A stretch of 59,572 nt of DNA, from contig WYBW01000060.1 of NCBI GenBank assembly GCA_011525685.1, forward strand, positions 1-59,572, in the 5' to 3' direction. This DNA is from Verrucomicrobiia bacterium (GTDB taxonomy: Bacteria; Verrucomicrobiota; Verrucomicrobiia; Limisphaerales; JADLHS01). The translations under genes and the position numbers were made by a program. The notes under the pieces are model-generated. The model did not search any database and was not told where the DNA came from. It saw nothing but the letters and a program-made list of their open reading frames with translations. Below are positions 8,678 through 18,165 of the stretch, in pieces (position 1 is the stretch's first letter; the number at the start of each line of letters is the position of its first letter).

Positions 8678-9802
8678 TCACTGTGCCCTCGCCCGCCAGT
8701 ATCGGGGTGAAGTTGCCGGCAGGGGAATGGAGATCGTTTGCGGATCGTTGGTCAGGGTGAGGGAGAGGTTCGTCACCCAGTTCCCGGATACGAGGTCGCC
8801 GGTTTCCAGCAGGTGATGCAGCCGGCCGACGTCGCCGCTGAGGGTGAAAAGGAGGTTGGTCGCACCCCGGGCCAGGCTCAAATGCGGCGGGCGCGGCGGA
8901 GAAGCGCCGGGCGGATCATCGCTGAAGTCCGGGATGCCGTCCTTGTCGGTGTCGTTCGCGTCATCAATCGAGAGCCGCCAGGTGTAGTAATCCTCCTCGA
9001 TGGTGTTGGGATCGCCGTCGTTGAACTCGACGTAGCCCACATAGTTGGTGGCGTGATTGGTGCGTCGGAGGAACGGGGTGTCAATGTAGAAATCGAGCAC
9101 CTGCAGGGCGTTGTTGGTCAGGAACGCCGTCTCGAGCGTCAACAAGTTGAAGCGGTTCGTGGGCGACTTCACAAACATGGCCGGCCCTTCCAGCGTGGCC
9201 AGGGTGTTCGTGTTGGTCAGGGACAGGCTGGCGGAAAGGGTGTTCGACGCCGGGGTGTAGGAGAGCGTGCCATGGTATTCGATCAACTCGAAGCCATGTT
9301 GGAAGTTCAACGCGCCGCCGAAGGGATTGGGAATCGTGTAAGCGCAGGCGCCGAAGGCCGAGCCGGCCTCCCGATACCAGATGGCTGTGATCGGGCCGCT
9401 GCCAAACCCGGGAAGGTTGAACGCGCCCACGGCTGTGCGCGAGGGCACCGGCTGGGAGACCTCGAAGAAATCGTCATGACCATTGCCGTTGGCGTCCACA
9501 AAATCGGGCGTGTCGAGGGCGAGGGCGCCGGAAAAGTTGTCGCCGAACAACTCCTCCTCCAGTTCGATCCAAGCGCCGTTCGAGTAGCCGCCCACGAAGA
9601 ACTCCGGCGCGAGTTCACCGTTGATGCCGAAGTCCAGGGTGGTCACGTCCATCGTCCAGCGAAAGCCGATGGAGTCCGTGGCGATGCCCCGTTGAAAGCG
9701 CAGCGAGAGACAGAACAACCGGGCGTGCGCGGTTTGGGCGCAGAAACCAAGGGTGGGGAATAGGGTCAGGCCGAGGGTGAAGAGGACCAGCATCTTTTTC
9801 AT
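8678..9802 (-). CDS. Secreted calcium-binding-repeat protein, function unknown (374 aa)
   Basis: A signal peptide (MKKMLVLFTLGLTLFPTLGFCA) predicts export. The body is beta-rich. It carries two acidic loops of the thrombospondin type-3/EF-like kind: DANGNGHDD about a third of the way in and DANDTDKDGIPDFSDDP near residue 290. The C-terminal ~70 residues resemble the short beta-sandwich tails common on secreted planctomycete/verrucomicrobial proteins. The ATG at 9802 is preceded by GGGAG, which decides the start over an upstream ATG. I do not recognise an enzymatic domain. A cell-surface or extracellular role is inferred. Confidence 0.7.
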   Translation of the reverse strand: MKKMLVLFTLGLTLFPTLGFCAQTAHARLFCLSLRFQRGIATDSIGFRWTMDVTTLDFGINGELAPEFFVGGYSNGAWIELEEELFGDNFSGALALDTPDFVDANGNGHDDFFEVSQPVPSRTAVGAFNLPGFGSGPITAIWYREAGSAFGACAYTIPNPFGGALNFQHGFELIEYHGTLSYTPASNTLSASLSLTNTNTLATLEGPAMFVKSPTNRFNLLTLETAFLTNNALQVLDFYIDTPFLRRTNHATNYVGYVEFNDGDPNTIEEDYYTWRLSIDDANDTDKDGIPDFSDDPPGASPPRPPHLSLARGATNLLFTLSGDVGRLHHLLETGDLVSGNWVTNLSLTLTNDPQTISIPLPATSPRYWRARAQ

Positions 9803-10368
9803 AAGAACTCCCAACGTTCGTGGCCGATGCAAGCACCGGCGGGCGGGAGCGTCAAGAATCTTCCCGACACCACGGGAACACTCAAATTAGCCGCGCAAGC
9901 GGTGGAGTGAAAACCCGACAGCCGACAGCCGAAGGCCGAAAGAATTCCGAAATCCAAAGCCCGAATTGCTTGCTGGCCGATCGCGCCCTCACCATTCGGA
10001 CTTAGGACTTCGGACCCCTCGCGGATCTCGGTTCTTCGGATTTCGGACTTGGACCTAAACCAACGGTCAGCTTTCGACTTCAGCCGGATCCATATAGCTG
10101 GTTTTGGGGAGCGCACGTGTCCCGCGTGCCGCCGCCAGCGTCGCGCTGGCAGCTTCGTGACTCCATGTTCCCCGCACGGTTTGGTGCGTGATAATGGCGG
10201 GACGAAGTTTGCGGCGCGACGCCGCAAGCCACACGCCGGAGCCGTATGCTCCCCCGCATGGAGCGCATCAGGCCGGTGTGAAGCAGTCCAATGGACGCCG
10301 ATGTGCATTGAAGGAATCGAAGCCCGCCGTGGAGACGGAATCAACGATCCGCCTTGATTGAAGCCTGT
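9803..10368. repeat. Repeat-rich intergenic region
   Basis: No gene is supported here. Bases 9910-10080 hold the same CCGAAATCC / TTCGGATTTCGGACTT words, in both orientations, as at 240-350 and 54.93-55.20 kb. Bases 10100-10270 contain further palindromes, among them TTTGCGGCG...CGCCGCAA and GCCAGCG...CGCTGGC. The promoter of the minus-strand secreted protein should lie at the left edge; the UbiA gene ends at the right edge. Confidence 0.55.
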
Positions 10369-11244
10369 TCAGGTCGCTGGCGCGAGCCGTTGCGACAGCA
10401 GGGCCGTCAGGAACAGGAAGAGAAGCATCATAGCCAGTTCGGGAGGCGTGTGGGTGTTCATGATGGCCAGCCAGTCCACGATGACGATTCCGGCCAGCAG
10501 CCCCGAGACGGTGCGGCCGATGTTCACGTTGGCCGTCCAGAACGTGGCCCGCAGGCAATATAGAATCCAAAGCGCCACCACGATGCAGCGGATCAGAGCG
10601 CCCTCACGATAGATGCCATCGTTGATGAGCAGGGCCAGCACGAGCGGCAAAGCCAGCAGCAGCAATGGCCAGCGCGGCACGGAGCTCCGCAGGCTCTCCT
10701 TGCGCGCCAGGCCGCTAAGACCGATGACGTAAGTCCCGAGCGCGATGCCGCACCAGACCGCCCAGCCGGTGACCCCGTCGTTGCCAACGGACGCGGCGAG
10801 CACGTAAACGAAAAAGCGGCAGCCGCCCATGAAGATCGGGGAGAAGGTGAAGAGCTTGTGGAGCGCGTCATAGACCACGATGCAAAGGACCAGTGCCAGA
10901 CCGAGACCGCCGGTGACCAGACCGAGGAAAGAGAGGCAAGCTGCTCCGAGCACCAGCGACAGTATTCCCAGCTTCCACACGTCCGCGCGCGCAATGGCAC
11001 CGGAGGGAATGGGGCGTTCCATCCGGTTATGGCGGTCAAACTCGGCATCGAAGGCGTCGTTCAGAAACATGCCGCCCACGTAGAGCAGCGTCACCCCGAG
11101 CAGCAGGAAGGGCAGCCGGGCATGATGTCCGCCTCCTCCCAGCCACCAGCCGGCGAGGCAATTCGACCACACGGTCGGCAGATTGGAAACCCGGCCCAGC
11201 ACCAGCAAGGTGCGCAGCGAGGGCGTGCGTTGCAGCAGGCTCAT
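10369..11244 (-). CDS. UbiA-family prenyltransferase (291 aa)
   Basis: This is a polytopic membrane protein of the UbiA superfamily, which moves prenyl chains onto aromatic or other acceptors. The first aspartate-rich motif is N62-D63-AF-D66-AEF-D70, and helices with conserved RP/GGCR features follow. The second motif, normally DxxxD, is degenerate here (Y124-D125-ALHK), so catalytic competence or acceptor is uncertain. About eight to nine hydrophobic segments can be counted. It stands alone between repeats and a divergent sulfatase, with no quinone, heme or chlorophyll genes nearby. It resembles the EboC-like branch as much as UbiA proper, so no symbol is given. Confidence 0.85.
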   Translation of the reverse strand: MSLLQRTPSLRTLLVLGRVSNLPTVWSNCLAGWWLGGGGHHARLPFLLLGVTLLYVGGMFLNDAFDAEFDRHNRMERPIPSGAIARADVWKLGILSLVLGAACLSFLGLVTGGLGLALVLCIVVYDALHKLFTFSPIFMGGCRFFVYVLAASVGNDGVTGWAVWCGIALGTYVIGLSGLARKESLRSSVPRWPLLLLALPLVLALLINDGIYREGALIRCIVVALWILYCLRATFWTANVNIGRTVSGLLAGIVIVDWLAIMNTHTPPELAMMLLFLFLTALLSQRLAPAT

Positions 11245-11613
11245 GCGGTCAAGGTTTCGCGTTCAGCGGCCCGCTTTGAATACCGCATGGCCTCCCGAAA
11301 GGAAAGGGCGCGCAACGGAAAACAACCGTCCGAATCCAACCCACAGTTGTGGGCTAAAGTCGCGAACGGGCAGAGCCGTGCTCCGTTAAAGAGGGCGGGA
11401 CGTTGTTCTTGTGGTTTCAACCGGTTTGCCGCATGGATGGTGGAGAGGTTAAGCCGTCTCACTTTCCCCTTTGCTCCCTTGCTCCTTTTCGGCCAGACAC
11501 GCGGGACGCCCTGTCCCACTGCGGTTGCGGCTTCGCCGCGTTGTGCGTGTTTGTGGCGATGGAGTTCACAACGCAGGCTGGCGCTCACCGGTGTCCAAAG
11601 GCATGATGCGGCC
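11245..11613. other. Intergenic region between divergent UbiA and sulfatase 2
   Basis: I see no gene, RNA or convincing repeat in these 369 bases. Both divergent promoters should lie here, but no clear -35/-10 pair stands out in the GC-rich sequence. Confidence 0.4.
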
Positions 11614-13083
11614 ATGCATCATGACTTAATCCTTGCGACTGCCTCGTCGCCGAAGGCTACGCCGCGTGAGGGCACACAGCCAGCAACAGTCTGCCAGCCG
11701 GCTGCCCTCAGACGGAGCTTTGGCTTTTTTGGAGCGTTGATGGTTTCCCTGTTGTTGACCGCCCCCGTGGCTTTTGCGGCGCCGAAGGCGAACCTCGTCA
11801 TCATCTTTGCCGACGATCTCGGCTATGGCGACCTCGGCTGCTACGGCTCACCAGTGATCCGCACGCCGAATCTCGATCGCATGGCGGCGGAGGGATTGCG
11901 CTTCACGGATTTTTACTCGGCGGCGGAAGTCTGCACGCCCAGCCGGGCGGCTCTGTTGACCGGGCGTTATCCCATTCGCAGCGGCATGTGCGGCAACCGG
12001 CGCGTGTTGTTCCCCAACTCGAAGGGCGGCCTGCCGCCGGCGGAAATCACCATCGCCGAGGCGCTCAAGGGTGCAGGCTACGCCACGGCGCATATTGGGA
12101 AATGGCATCTCGGCATCCATGAAGGTTCACGTCCGCTGGATCAGGGATTTGATCGCAGCTTTGGCCTGCCGTACTCGAACGACATGGATGCGCGCGCTGA
12201 TCTCCCGCGCGGTGCGTCCGGCTCGCCGAACCCGCCGCACGACGGCTGGAACGTGCCGTTGCTGCGCGATGGCAAAATCGTCGAGCAACCCGCCGACCAG
12301 ACCACGCTCACGAAGCGTTACACGGAGGAGGCGGTGAAATTCATCAAGGAACAGAAACGCCGGCCCTTCTTTCTCTACTTCGCCCACACGTTTCCGCATG
12401 TGCCGATGTTCGCGTCGCCCGCGTTCAAGGGCAGGAGTCGCGCCGGGATTTACGGCGACGCCGTCGAGGAAATTGACTGGAGCGTTGGCCAGGTGCTGGA
12501 GACGCTGCGCAAGCAGGGCATCGCAAAGAACACGTTGGTTTTCTTCACCAGCGACAACGGGCCGTGGCTTATTATGGGCGACCAGGGCGGCAGCGCCGGG
12601 TTGCTGCGCGATGGCAAAGGCAGCACTTGGGAGGGTGGCATGCGCGTGCCGGGCATCGCCTGGATGCCGGGCCGCATCAAACCAGGCGTCACCGCGCAAC
12701 TGGCGCACACCATGGATCTGTTTCCGACGGCCATCGGTCTGGCCGGCGTGAAACCGCCCGCGAATGTGGTGCTGGACGGCTTGAACCTCGCGCCGCTGCT
12801 GTTTGAGGCAATGCCGCTGCCGGAACGCCCGTTCTTCTACTATCGTGGCGACCAGCTTTTCGCCAGCCGATTGGGCGAATGGAAGGCACACTTCAGGACG
12901 CAACCGGGATACGGCCAGCCCAAGCTTGAATCCCACGAGCCACCGCTCCTTTTCCATCTGGGCCGTGACCCCTCCGAGAAACGCAACGTCAGCGCCGATC
13001 ACCCGGATGTCCTCGCGCAAATCCAACAAGCCGTGAATGCCCATCAATCCGGCCTAGTGCCCGGCGCACCGCAGCTTGAATAA
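11614..13083 (+). CDS. Secreted sulfatase 2, arylsulfatase A-like (489 aa)
   Basis: This is a formylglycine sulfatase with metal ligands in FADDLGYGD (66-72) and the modification motif C107-T-P-S-R, followed by AALLTGRYPIRSGM. The motifs KWHLG and TSDNGPW and a C-terminal GxWK-type strand are present. The predicted signal peptide is preceded by a long n-region (RRSFGFFGALMVSLLLTAPVAFA from residue 33). The ATG at 11614 is my choice, but an internal ATG at 11740 would give a shorter signal. It stands between the divergent UbiA gene and a broken KilA-N gene. Overall resemblance is to animal arylsulfatase A/GALNS; the bacterial substrate is unknown. Confidence 0.92.
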   Translation: MHHDLILATASSPKATPREGTQPATVCQPAALRRSFGFFGALMVSLLLTAPVAFAAPKANLVIIFADDLGYGDLGCYGSPVIRTPNLDRMAAEGLRFTDFYSAAEVCTPSRAALLTGRYPIRSGMCGNRRVLFPNSKGGLPPAEITIAEALKGAGYATAHIGKWHLGIHEGSRPLDQGFDRSFGLPYSNDMDARADLPRGASGSPNPPHDGWNVPLLRDGKIVEQPADQTTLTKRYTEEAVKFIKEQKRRPFFLYFAHTFPHVPMFASPAFKGRSRAGIYGDAVEEIDWSVGQVLETLRKQGIAKNTLVFFTSDNGPWLIMGDQGGSAGLLRDGKGSTWEGGMRVPGIAWMPGRIKPGVTAQLAHTMDLFPTAIGLAGVKPPANVVLDGLNLAPLLFEAMPLPERPFFYYRGDQLFASRLGEWKAHFRTQPGYGQPKLESHEPPLLFHLGRDPSEKRNVSADHPDVLAQIQQAVNAHQSGLVPGAPQLE

Positions 13084-13117
13084 CTTTCCAAAGGCCGAAA
13101 GCCGCCCAGCCTGAACC

Positions 13118-13947
13118 ATGTGCAAACCAAAGAAAACCACGATTGAGGTCCAAGGCACAGCCATCACCATCCTTTCCCAGAAGGAGCAGGACTTCATCTG
13201 CCTCACGGACATTGCGCGGTTCAAGAACGTTGACCGGTTCGATGACCTGATCCGCAACTGGCTGCGAAACCGCAACACGGTGGAGTTTCTCGGCGTTTGG
13301 GAGCGGCTCAACAACCCCAATTTTAATCCCGTCGAATTCGACGGGATTAGAATTCAGGCCGGCCTGAACAGCTTCACGCTGACGCCGAAGCAGTGGATTG
13401 AGAGGACTCGCGCGGTGGGCATCGTTTCCAGCGCCGGACGCTACGGCGGCACTTACGCGCACAAGGACATAGCGTTTGAGTTCGCTTCGTGGATTTCGGT
13501 CGAGTTCCGGCTGTATCTCATCAAGGAATTCCAGCGGCTCAAGGAGGATGAGAACCGCCGGCTCTCGCTCGCGTGGAATCTCAACCGCACGCTGTCGAAG
13601 CTAAATTATCGCATCCACACTGACGCGGTGAAGGCCCACCTGATTCCGCCCGAGGTCACGCCCGCGCAGGCAGCCATCACCACGCAACCGGAGCGGATTT
13701 GCTCAACGTGGCGCTCTTTGGTCACACCGCGCGGCAGTGGCGCGACGCGAATCCCAAGCTGGAAGGCAACGTCCGCGATTACGCGAGCGTCGAGCAGTTG
13801 CTGGTGCATGCGAACATGGAAGGCATGAACGCAGAGTTCATTCACATGGGATTGCCGCAAGGCGAACGGCTCAAGCGGCTCAATCAAATCGCCATCCGCC
13901 AGATGCAGGTGTTGACGGCGACGAATGTGAAGGCGTTGCGGGGGTGA
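13118..13947 (+). pseudogene. KilA-N domain protein broken by a one-base deletion
   Basis: The first part (13118 to about 13681) encodes a KilA-N DNA-binding-type protein: WLRNRNTVEFLGVWERLNNP, then GGTYAHKDIAFEFASWIS, then a helix leading to PPEVTPAQAAIT. The frame is then lost. The rest (DLLNVALFGHTARQWRDAN, NVRDYASVEQLL, GLPQGERLKRLNQIAIRQM) continues in the +2 frame to a stop at 13947. Restoring one base between ATCACC and ACGCAACC at 13681/13682 rejoins a normal ~275-residue protein. KilA-N proteins are typical of phages and mobile accessory DNA. Confidence 0.85.
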
Positions 13948-13986
13948 AACCGGAGCCGAAGAAATGAAAACATTTTCTGAACCGAT

Positions 13987-14046
13987 AGCGGCACGGGCGT
14001 CCCGGCCGTTCGTTTTGAGTCGCACTGGCAAGACGCCCGTGCCACT
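13987..14046. repeat. 15-bp inverted repeat before sulfatase 3
   Basis: AGCGGCACGGGCGTC (13987-14001) and GACGCCCGTGCCACT (14032-14046) pair at 14 of 15 positions around a 30-nt loop, ending 10 bp before the sulfatase start codon. It resembles a REP-like dispersed palindrome. In mRNA it could affect the translation start. Confidence 0.7.
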
Positions 14047-14056
14047 ACTTATCACA

Positions 14057-15673
14057 ATGAAAACCATCTTGGTTCTCTTCGGATGTCTGGCGCTGGCCGG
14101 CACTTCTTCATTCTCCGCGCCGCCCAACATCCTCTTCATCCTCGCCGATGACATGGGTTACTCCGACCTCGGTTGCTATGGGGGCGAGATTCAAACGCCG
14201 AATCTCGACGCGCTGGCGCGGGAGGGTTTGCGCTTCACGCAATTTTACAACACGACGCGGTGCTGGCCCACGCGGGGCGCGTTGCTCACCGGCTTCTACG
14301 CGCAACAGATTCGACGCGACGCGCTGCCCAATGTGCCTGGCGGCGGTCAGGGGAAGCGACCGGCGTGGTCCCCGCTGCTGCCGGATTTGCTCAAGTCGGC
14401 CGGGTATCGCAGTTATCACAGCGGCAAGTGGCACATTGACGGCGACGTGCTGGCAGGCGGCTTTGACCGCTCGTTGAACACCCGGAACGATGGCAATTTC
14501 TTCACCGCCAAGGGCAACTTGCTGGATGACAAACCCATCACGCCCGCGGCCGATGAATCGAATTATTACGTCACCACGGCCACGGCCGATCATGCCATCG
14601 AGTGTTTGAAGGACCACGCGGTCAATCATGCGGACAAACCGTTCTTCCACTACCTTGCGTTTCTCGCGCCGCATTTTCCGTTGCACGCGCTGCCGCAGGA
14701 CATCGCCAGGTATCGTGACAAGTATTTGGACGGCTGGGAAGTCATGCGGGAGGCGCGGTTTCGTCGTCAGAGGGAGATGGGCATCGTCAACACCACACTC
14801 TCGGCGCTGGAGCGCGACGTTGGCCCGCCTTACGCCTTTCCCGACGCGATGCTGAAACTTGGACCGGGTGAAGTGAACCGTCCGTTGCCGTGGAGTGAAA
14901 TGACGGAGGAACAACGCCGCTTTCAGGCCACGAAGATGGCCATTCACGCCGCGATGATTGATCGCATGGATCAGGAGATTGGCCGCGTGATCGCACAACT
15001 CAAGGCGATGGGCGCGTTCGAGAACACGCTCATCCTGTTTGCCTCCGACAACGGCGCGAGCGCCGAAATCATGGTCCGTCACGGTGGACACGATCCGCAG
15101 GCCGCGCCCGGCAGCGGGGCGACTTACCTGTGTCTCGGCCCCGGCTTTTCCAGCGCGTGCAACACGCCATTCCGCCGCCACAAGACGTGGACGCATGAGG
15201 GCGGCATCAGCACGCCGCTGATTGCGCATTGGCCGCGCGGCATCACCGCGAAAAACGAACTCCGCCACACGCCCGCGCACGTCATTGATTTCGTTCCCAC
15301 AGTGCTCGAACTCGCGGGTATCCAAAAGCCCGCCGAATGGAAGGGCGAGCCGATTCCGCCCGCGCCCGGCAGGAGTCTTGTGCCCGCGTTCGCCAGGGAC
15401 GTCGTGATCCCCCGTGATTCGCTCTGGTGGCTGCATGAAGGACACCGCGCCGTTCGTGTCGGCGACTGGAAACTCGTCGCGGCAAAGAATGACCCTTGGG
15501 AGCTTTACGATTTGAAAACCGACCGTGCCGAGCAGCGGAATCTGGCGGCGCAAATGCCGGAGAAGGTCAAGGAACTCGAACGCGTCTGGCAGCAACAGAC
15601 CGACAGCTTCACCGCCCTGGTCCAACAACCGCGCCCTGGTCCATCGTCTCCCCGCCGTGAGGCTGAAAAGTGA
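14057..15673 (+). CDS. Secreted sulfatase 3 (538 aa)
   Basis: This is a formylglycine sulfatase with a signal peptide (MKTILVLFGCLALAGTSSFS), metal pair D31-D32 in ILADDMGYSD, and modification motif C69-W-P-T-R preceded by NTTR and followed by GALLTGFYAQQ. Insertions after KWHIDG and an internal helical segment (residues about 220-300) make it longer than sulfatases 1 and 2. These features match the bacterial arylsulfatase group that carries CWPTR. The ATG at 14057 is preferred because the upstream frame only reads through the palindrome at 13987-14046. The end of the protein is proline-rich. Confidence 0.92.
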   Translation: MKTILVLFGCLALAGTSSFSAPPNILFILADDMGYSDLGCYGGEIQTPNLDALAREGLRFTQFYNTTRCWPTRGALLTGFYAQQIRRDALPNVPGGGQGKRPAWSPLLPDLLKSAGYRSYHSGKWHIDGDVLAGGFDRSLNTRNDGNFFTAKGNLLDDKPITPAADESNYYVTTATADHAIECLKDHAVNHADKPFFHYLAFLAPHFPLHALPQDIARYRDKYLDGWEVMREARFRRQREMGIVNTTLSALERDVGPPYAFPDAMLKLGPGEVNRPLPWSEMTEEQRRFQATKMAIHAAMIDRMDQEIGRVIAQLKAMGAFENTLILFASDNGASAEIMVRHGGHDPQAAPGSGATYLCLGPGFSSACNTPFRRHKTWTHEGGISTPLIAHWPRGITAKNELRHTPAHVIDFVPTVLELAGIQKPAEWKGEPIPPAPGRSLVPAFARDVVIPRDSLWWLHEGHRAVRVGDWKLVAAKNDPWELYDLKTDRAEQRNLAAQMPEKVKELERVWQQQTDSFTALVQQPRPGPSSPRREAEK

Positions 15674-15786
15674 ACCGGGCGAGCCGTTCCAATTGACCTT
15701 GGGAAGCCGCTTCACTGTGAAGGCGGCGACGTGTCGCCGAACCTGGCGCGTTGACGGCCTGAGTCCAATCCGCCAGCCTCGCCTTG

Positions 15787-16260
15787 GTGCATCCACTCAA
15801 AGCCATCGCCGCCATGTCGCTCAATCGCGTGATTGGCGCGGCCAATCAAATCCCCTGGCATCTGCCCGAGGACTTCAAATGGTTCAAGCAGATGACCACC
15901 GGCCATGTCATCGTCATGGGACGCAGGACGTTTGAATCCATCGGCCGTCCGCTCCCGAACCGGACCACCGTGGTGGTCAGCCGGTCACAGTTCAGTCATC
16001 CCGGAGCCCAGACCATCGAAAGCCTGGAACAACTGCCGGCGCTGGCGGGCGACCGCCAGGTGTTCATCTGCGGCGGGGCGCAGATTTACGCGCAGACGTT
16101 GCCGCGGTGCTCCGACCTTTTCCTGACGCTGGTCAAACGCGAGATCGAGGGCGACACCTTCTTTCCGCTCTTTGAAGATCAGTTTGAACTGATCGAGGAA
16201 ATCCGCGACACGCCGGAGTTCAAGATTCTTCATTACGGCAATCGTCGGGTGAAGGCTTGA
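15787..16260 (+). CDS. folA: Dihydrofolate reductase
   Basis: DHFR reduces dihydrofolate to tetrahydrofolate with NADPH in the cytosol. Visible motifs are IAAMSLNRVIGAANQIPWHLPEDF at the N-terminus (substrate loop with the catalytic acid in LPED), MGRRTFESIG, LPNRTTVVVSR, FICGGAQIYAQTL and the late DTFFP strand. At 157 residues it has the normal length. I take GTG 15787 as start, which gives a normal short N-terminus; TTG 15784 is just upstream. It is a housekeeping gene set among secreted sulfatases, and no thyA is beside it. Confidence 0.95.
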   Translation: MHPLKAIAAMSLNRVIGAANQIPWHLPEDFKWFKQMTTGHVIVMGRRTFESIGRPLPNRTTVVVSRSQFSHPGAQTIESLEQLPALAGDRQVFICGGAQIYAQTLPRCSDLFLTLVKREIEGDTFFPLFEDQFELIEEIRDTPEFKILHYGNRRVKA

Positions 16261-16665
16261 GGCGGTCTGGTTGGGGGGAGTCTCCACGATGCTGAAATCG
16301 CACATTGCGACCACGAACCTTTCCGTCCGACGCGATAGCGTCATGGACTGCGGCAACCCTCTGCCGCTTTGGAGGGTGGACCTGCGGGCGATAGCGGCAG
16401 AGGACTGCCGCAGCCCAAGACCTTGCGGAGGCCCAAGCGGTTCATGGAATGTCTCGACCGTGTTCCAATCTGAACTCATGCACAGGGTTGTTTTCGAAAT
16501 CGGCGCGGACCGATCTGCCATGAAGCGGGCTGAAGCCCGCGCCCCGGGGCGCGGGCGTAACGCCGGTTTTCCAACCGGCGCCCGAGCCGACTGGAAAGTC
16601 GGCGTTGCCGGGAGGCGGTCGCTTGTCATCAAGTCTGAGCTGTGACAGACTGCGCTGGATTCGTT
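16261..16665. repeat. Intergenic cluster of palindromic repeats
   Basis: No gene is supported. Arms 16345-16368 (GGACTGCGGCA...) and 16393-16416 (AGCGGCAGAGG...) pair at 21 of 24 bases. Further along are hairpins CGCCGG/CCGGCG (about 16560-16580) and GCCGACTGGAAAGTCGGC (about 16582-16600). The last motif recurs at 24.82, 58.68 and 59.43 kb. These look like REP-type dispersed repeats. Confidence 0.65.
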
Positions 16666-18150
16666 ATGAGAAACCCTGTCCTTGTCCTGCTCGCCACGGT
16701 TCTGGCTCTTTTGCCCGGCGACGGCGTTGCAGCCGGCAAACCCAACGTGCTGTTCATCGCCATTGACGACCAGAACGATTGGGTCGGTCCGCTCAACGGA
16801 CATCCGCTCGTGAAGACGCCGCAGATGGACCGGCTCGCGGCGCGCGGCACGACGTTCCTCAACGCGCACATCCAGAGTCCGCTCTGCAATCCCTCGCGCA
16901 CCAGCCTGATGCTCGGGTTGCGGCCCACCACCACGGGCATCTACGGATTGTCGCCGTGGTTTCGCAATCTGCCGGCGTGGAAGGATCGCGTGACGTTGCC
17001 GCAACACTTCAGGGCGCACGGCTACCGCACGTTCACCACCGGCAAGATTTATCATCACGGTGTCGGCGGACCGGAACAACGCGCGGTGGAATTCGACGTG
17101 TGGGGACCGCCCGGTGGCGTGGGCGCGCGTCCCGAGCAAAAGCTCATCGGCCCGACTCCGATGGGCAACAATCCGCTCATGGACTGGGGGCTGTTTCCGC
17201 ATCGCGACGAGGACAAGCAGGATTACAAGGTGGCAAGCTGGGCGGTGGAGCAGCTTCAAAACATGCCGCGCGAGCAACCGTTCTTCCTCGCCGTCGGCTT
17301 CTTCCTGCCGCACGTCCCGTGTTATGCCACGGAGAAGTGGTTCGCGCTTTATCCCGACGACGACACCGTGCTGCCCGTCGTGCGCGAAGATGATCGCGAG
17401 GACACGCCGCGCTTTTCCTGGTACCTCCATTGGCACCTGCCCGAACCGCGGCTGAAATGGCTTCAGGAAAACAACCAGTGGCGGAATCTCGTCCGTTCGT
17501 ATCTCGCCTGCACGAGTTTCGTGGACGCGCAAATCGGCCGACTGCTCGACGCCCTAGACACCGCGGGACTGGCGGACAACACCGTGGTGGTCCTGTGGAG
17601 CGACCACGGCTGGCATCTCGGCGAGAAGGGCATTTCCGGCAAGAACACACTATGGGAACGCAGCACCCGCGTACCGCTGATCTTTGCCGGACCGGGCGTG
17701 GCGAAAGGCGCGCGGACCACCCGCCCCGCCGAGTTGCTCGACCTCTATCCCACGCTCATCGAACTGTGCGGCCTGACGCCGCGCGACGATCTCGAGGGTC
17801 TGAGCCTCGTTCCGCAACTGCGCGACGCCACCGCCCCGCGCGTGCGTCCGGCCATCACCTCGCACAACCAGGGCAACCACGGCATCCGCGGCGAACGCTG
17901 GCGTTACATCCAATACGCGGATGGCACGGAGGAGCTTTACGATCACCAGACCGATCCGCAAGAATGGACGAATCTGGCCGGCCGCCCGGAACTTCAGGCG
18001 GTGCGGGCGGCGCATCGCAAATGGCTGCCGCGCATTGACGCGCCGCTCGCCCCGCGCAGCGCCGACCGGGTGTTCACCTACGATCCCGCCACCGACGAAG
18101 TGATCTGGGAGGGAAAACTCGTCCGGCGGAGTGATCCGATCCCAGAGTAA
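16666..18150 (+). CDS. Secreted sulfatase 4, iduronate-2-sulfatase-like (494 aa)
   Basis: This is a formylglycine sulfatase of the iduronate-2-sulfatase-like branch. After a signal peptide (residues 1-23) comes FIAIDDQNDW (metal pair D34-D35), then C74-N-P-S-R with TSLMLGLRPTTTGIY. TGKIYH replaces the usual GKWHLG, and WSDHGWHLGEK is the late motif; both are typical of that branch. The ATG at 16666 is preferred over 16642 since it begins the signal peptide. It is first in a run of five co-directional sulfatases, with the next starting 15 bp after its stop. The branch includes enzymes acting on sulfated uronic acids, but the substrate here is not provable. Confidence 0.93.
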   Translation: MRNPVLVLLATVLALLPGDGVAAGKPNVLFIAIDDQNDWVGPLNGHPLVKTPQMDRLAARGTTFLNAHIQSPLCNPSRTSLMLGLRPTTTGIYGLSPWFRNLPAWKDRVTLPQHFRAHGYRTFTTGKIYHHGVGGPEQRAVEFDVWGPPGGVGARPEQKLIGPTPMGNNPLMDWGLFPHRDEDKQDYKVASWAVEQLQNMPREQPFFLAVGFFLPHVPCYATEKWFALYPDDDTVLPVVREDDREDTPRFSWYLHWHLPEPRLKWLQENNQWRNLVRSYLACTSFVDAQIGRLLDALDTAGLADNTVVVLWSDHGWHLGEKGISGKNTLWERSTRVPLIFAGPGVAKGARTTRPAELLDLYPTLIELCGLTPRDDLEGLSLVPQLRDATAPRVRPAITSHNQGNHGIRGERWRYIQYADGTEELYDHQTDPQEWTNLAGRPELQAVRAAHRKWLPRIDAPLAPRSADRVFTYDPATDEVIWEGKLVRRSDPIPE

Positions 18151-18165
18151 TCATCCACGTCGCCC

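Noticed and set aside
10858..11613. N-terminal extension of sulfatase 2
   Set aside because: These 252 codons overlap the opposite-strand UbiA gene and look non-coding; the signal peptide begins much later.
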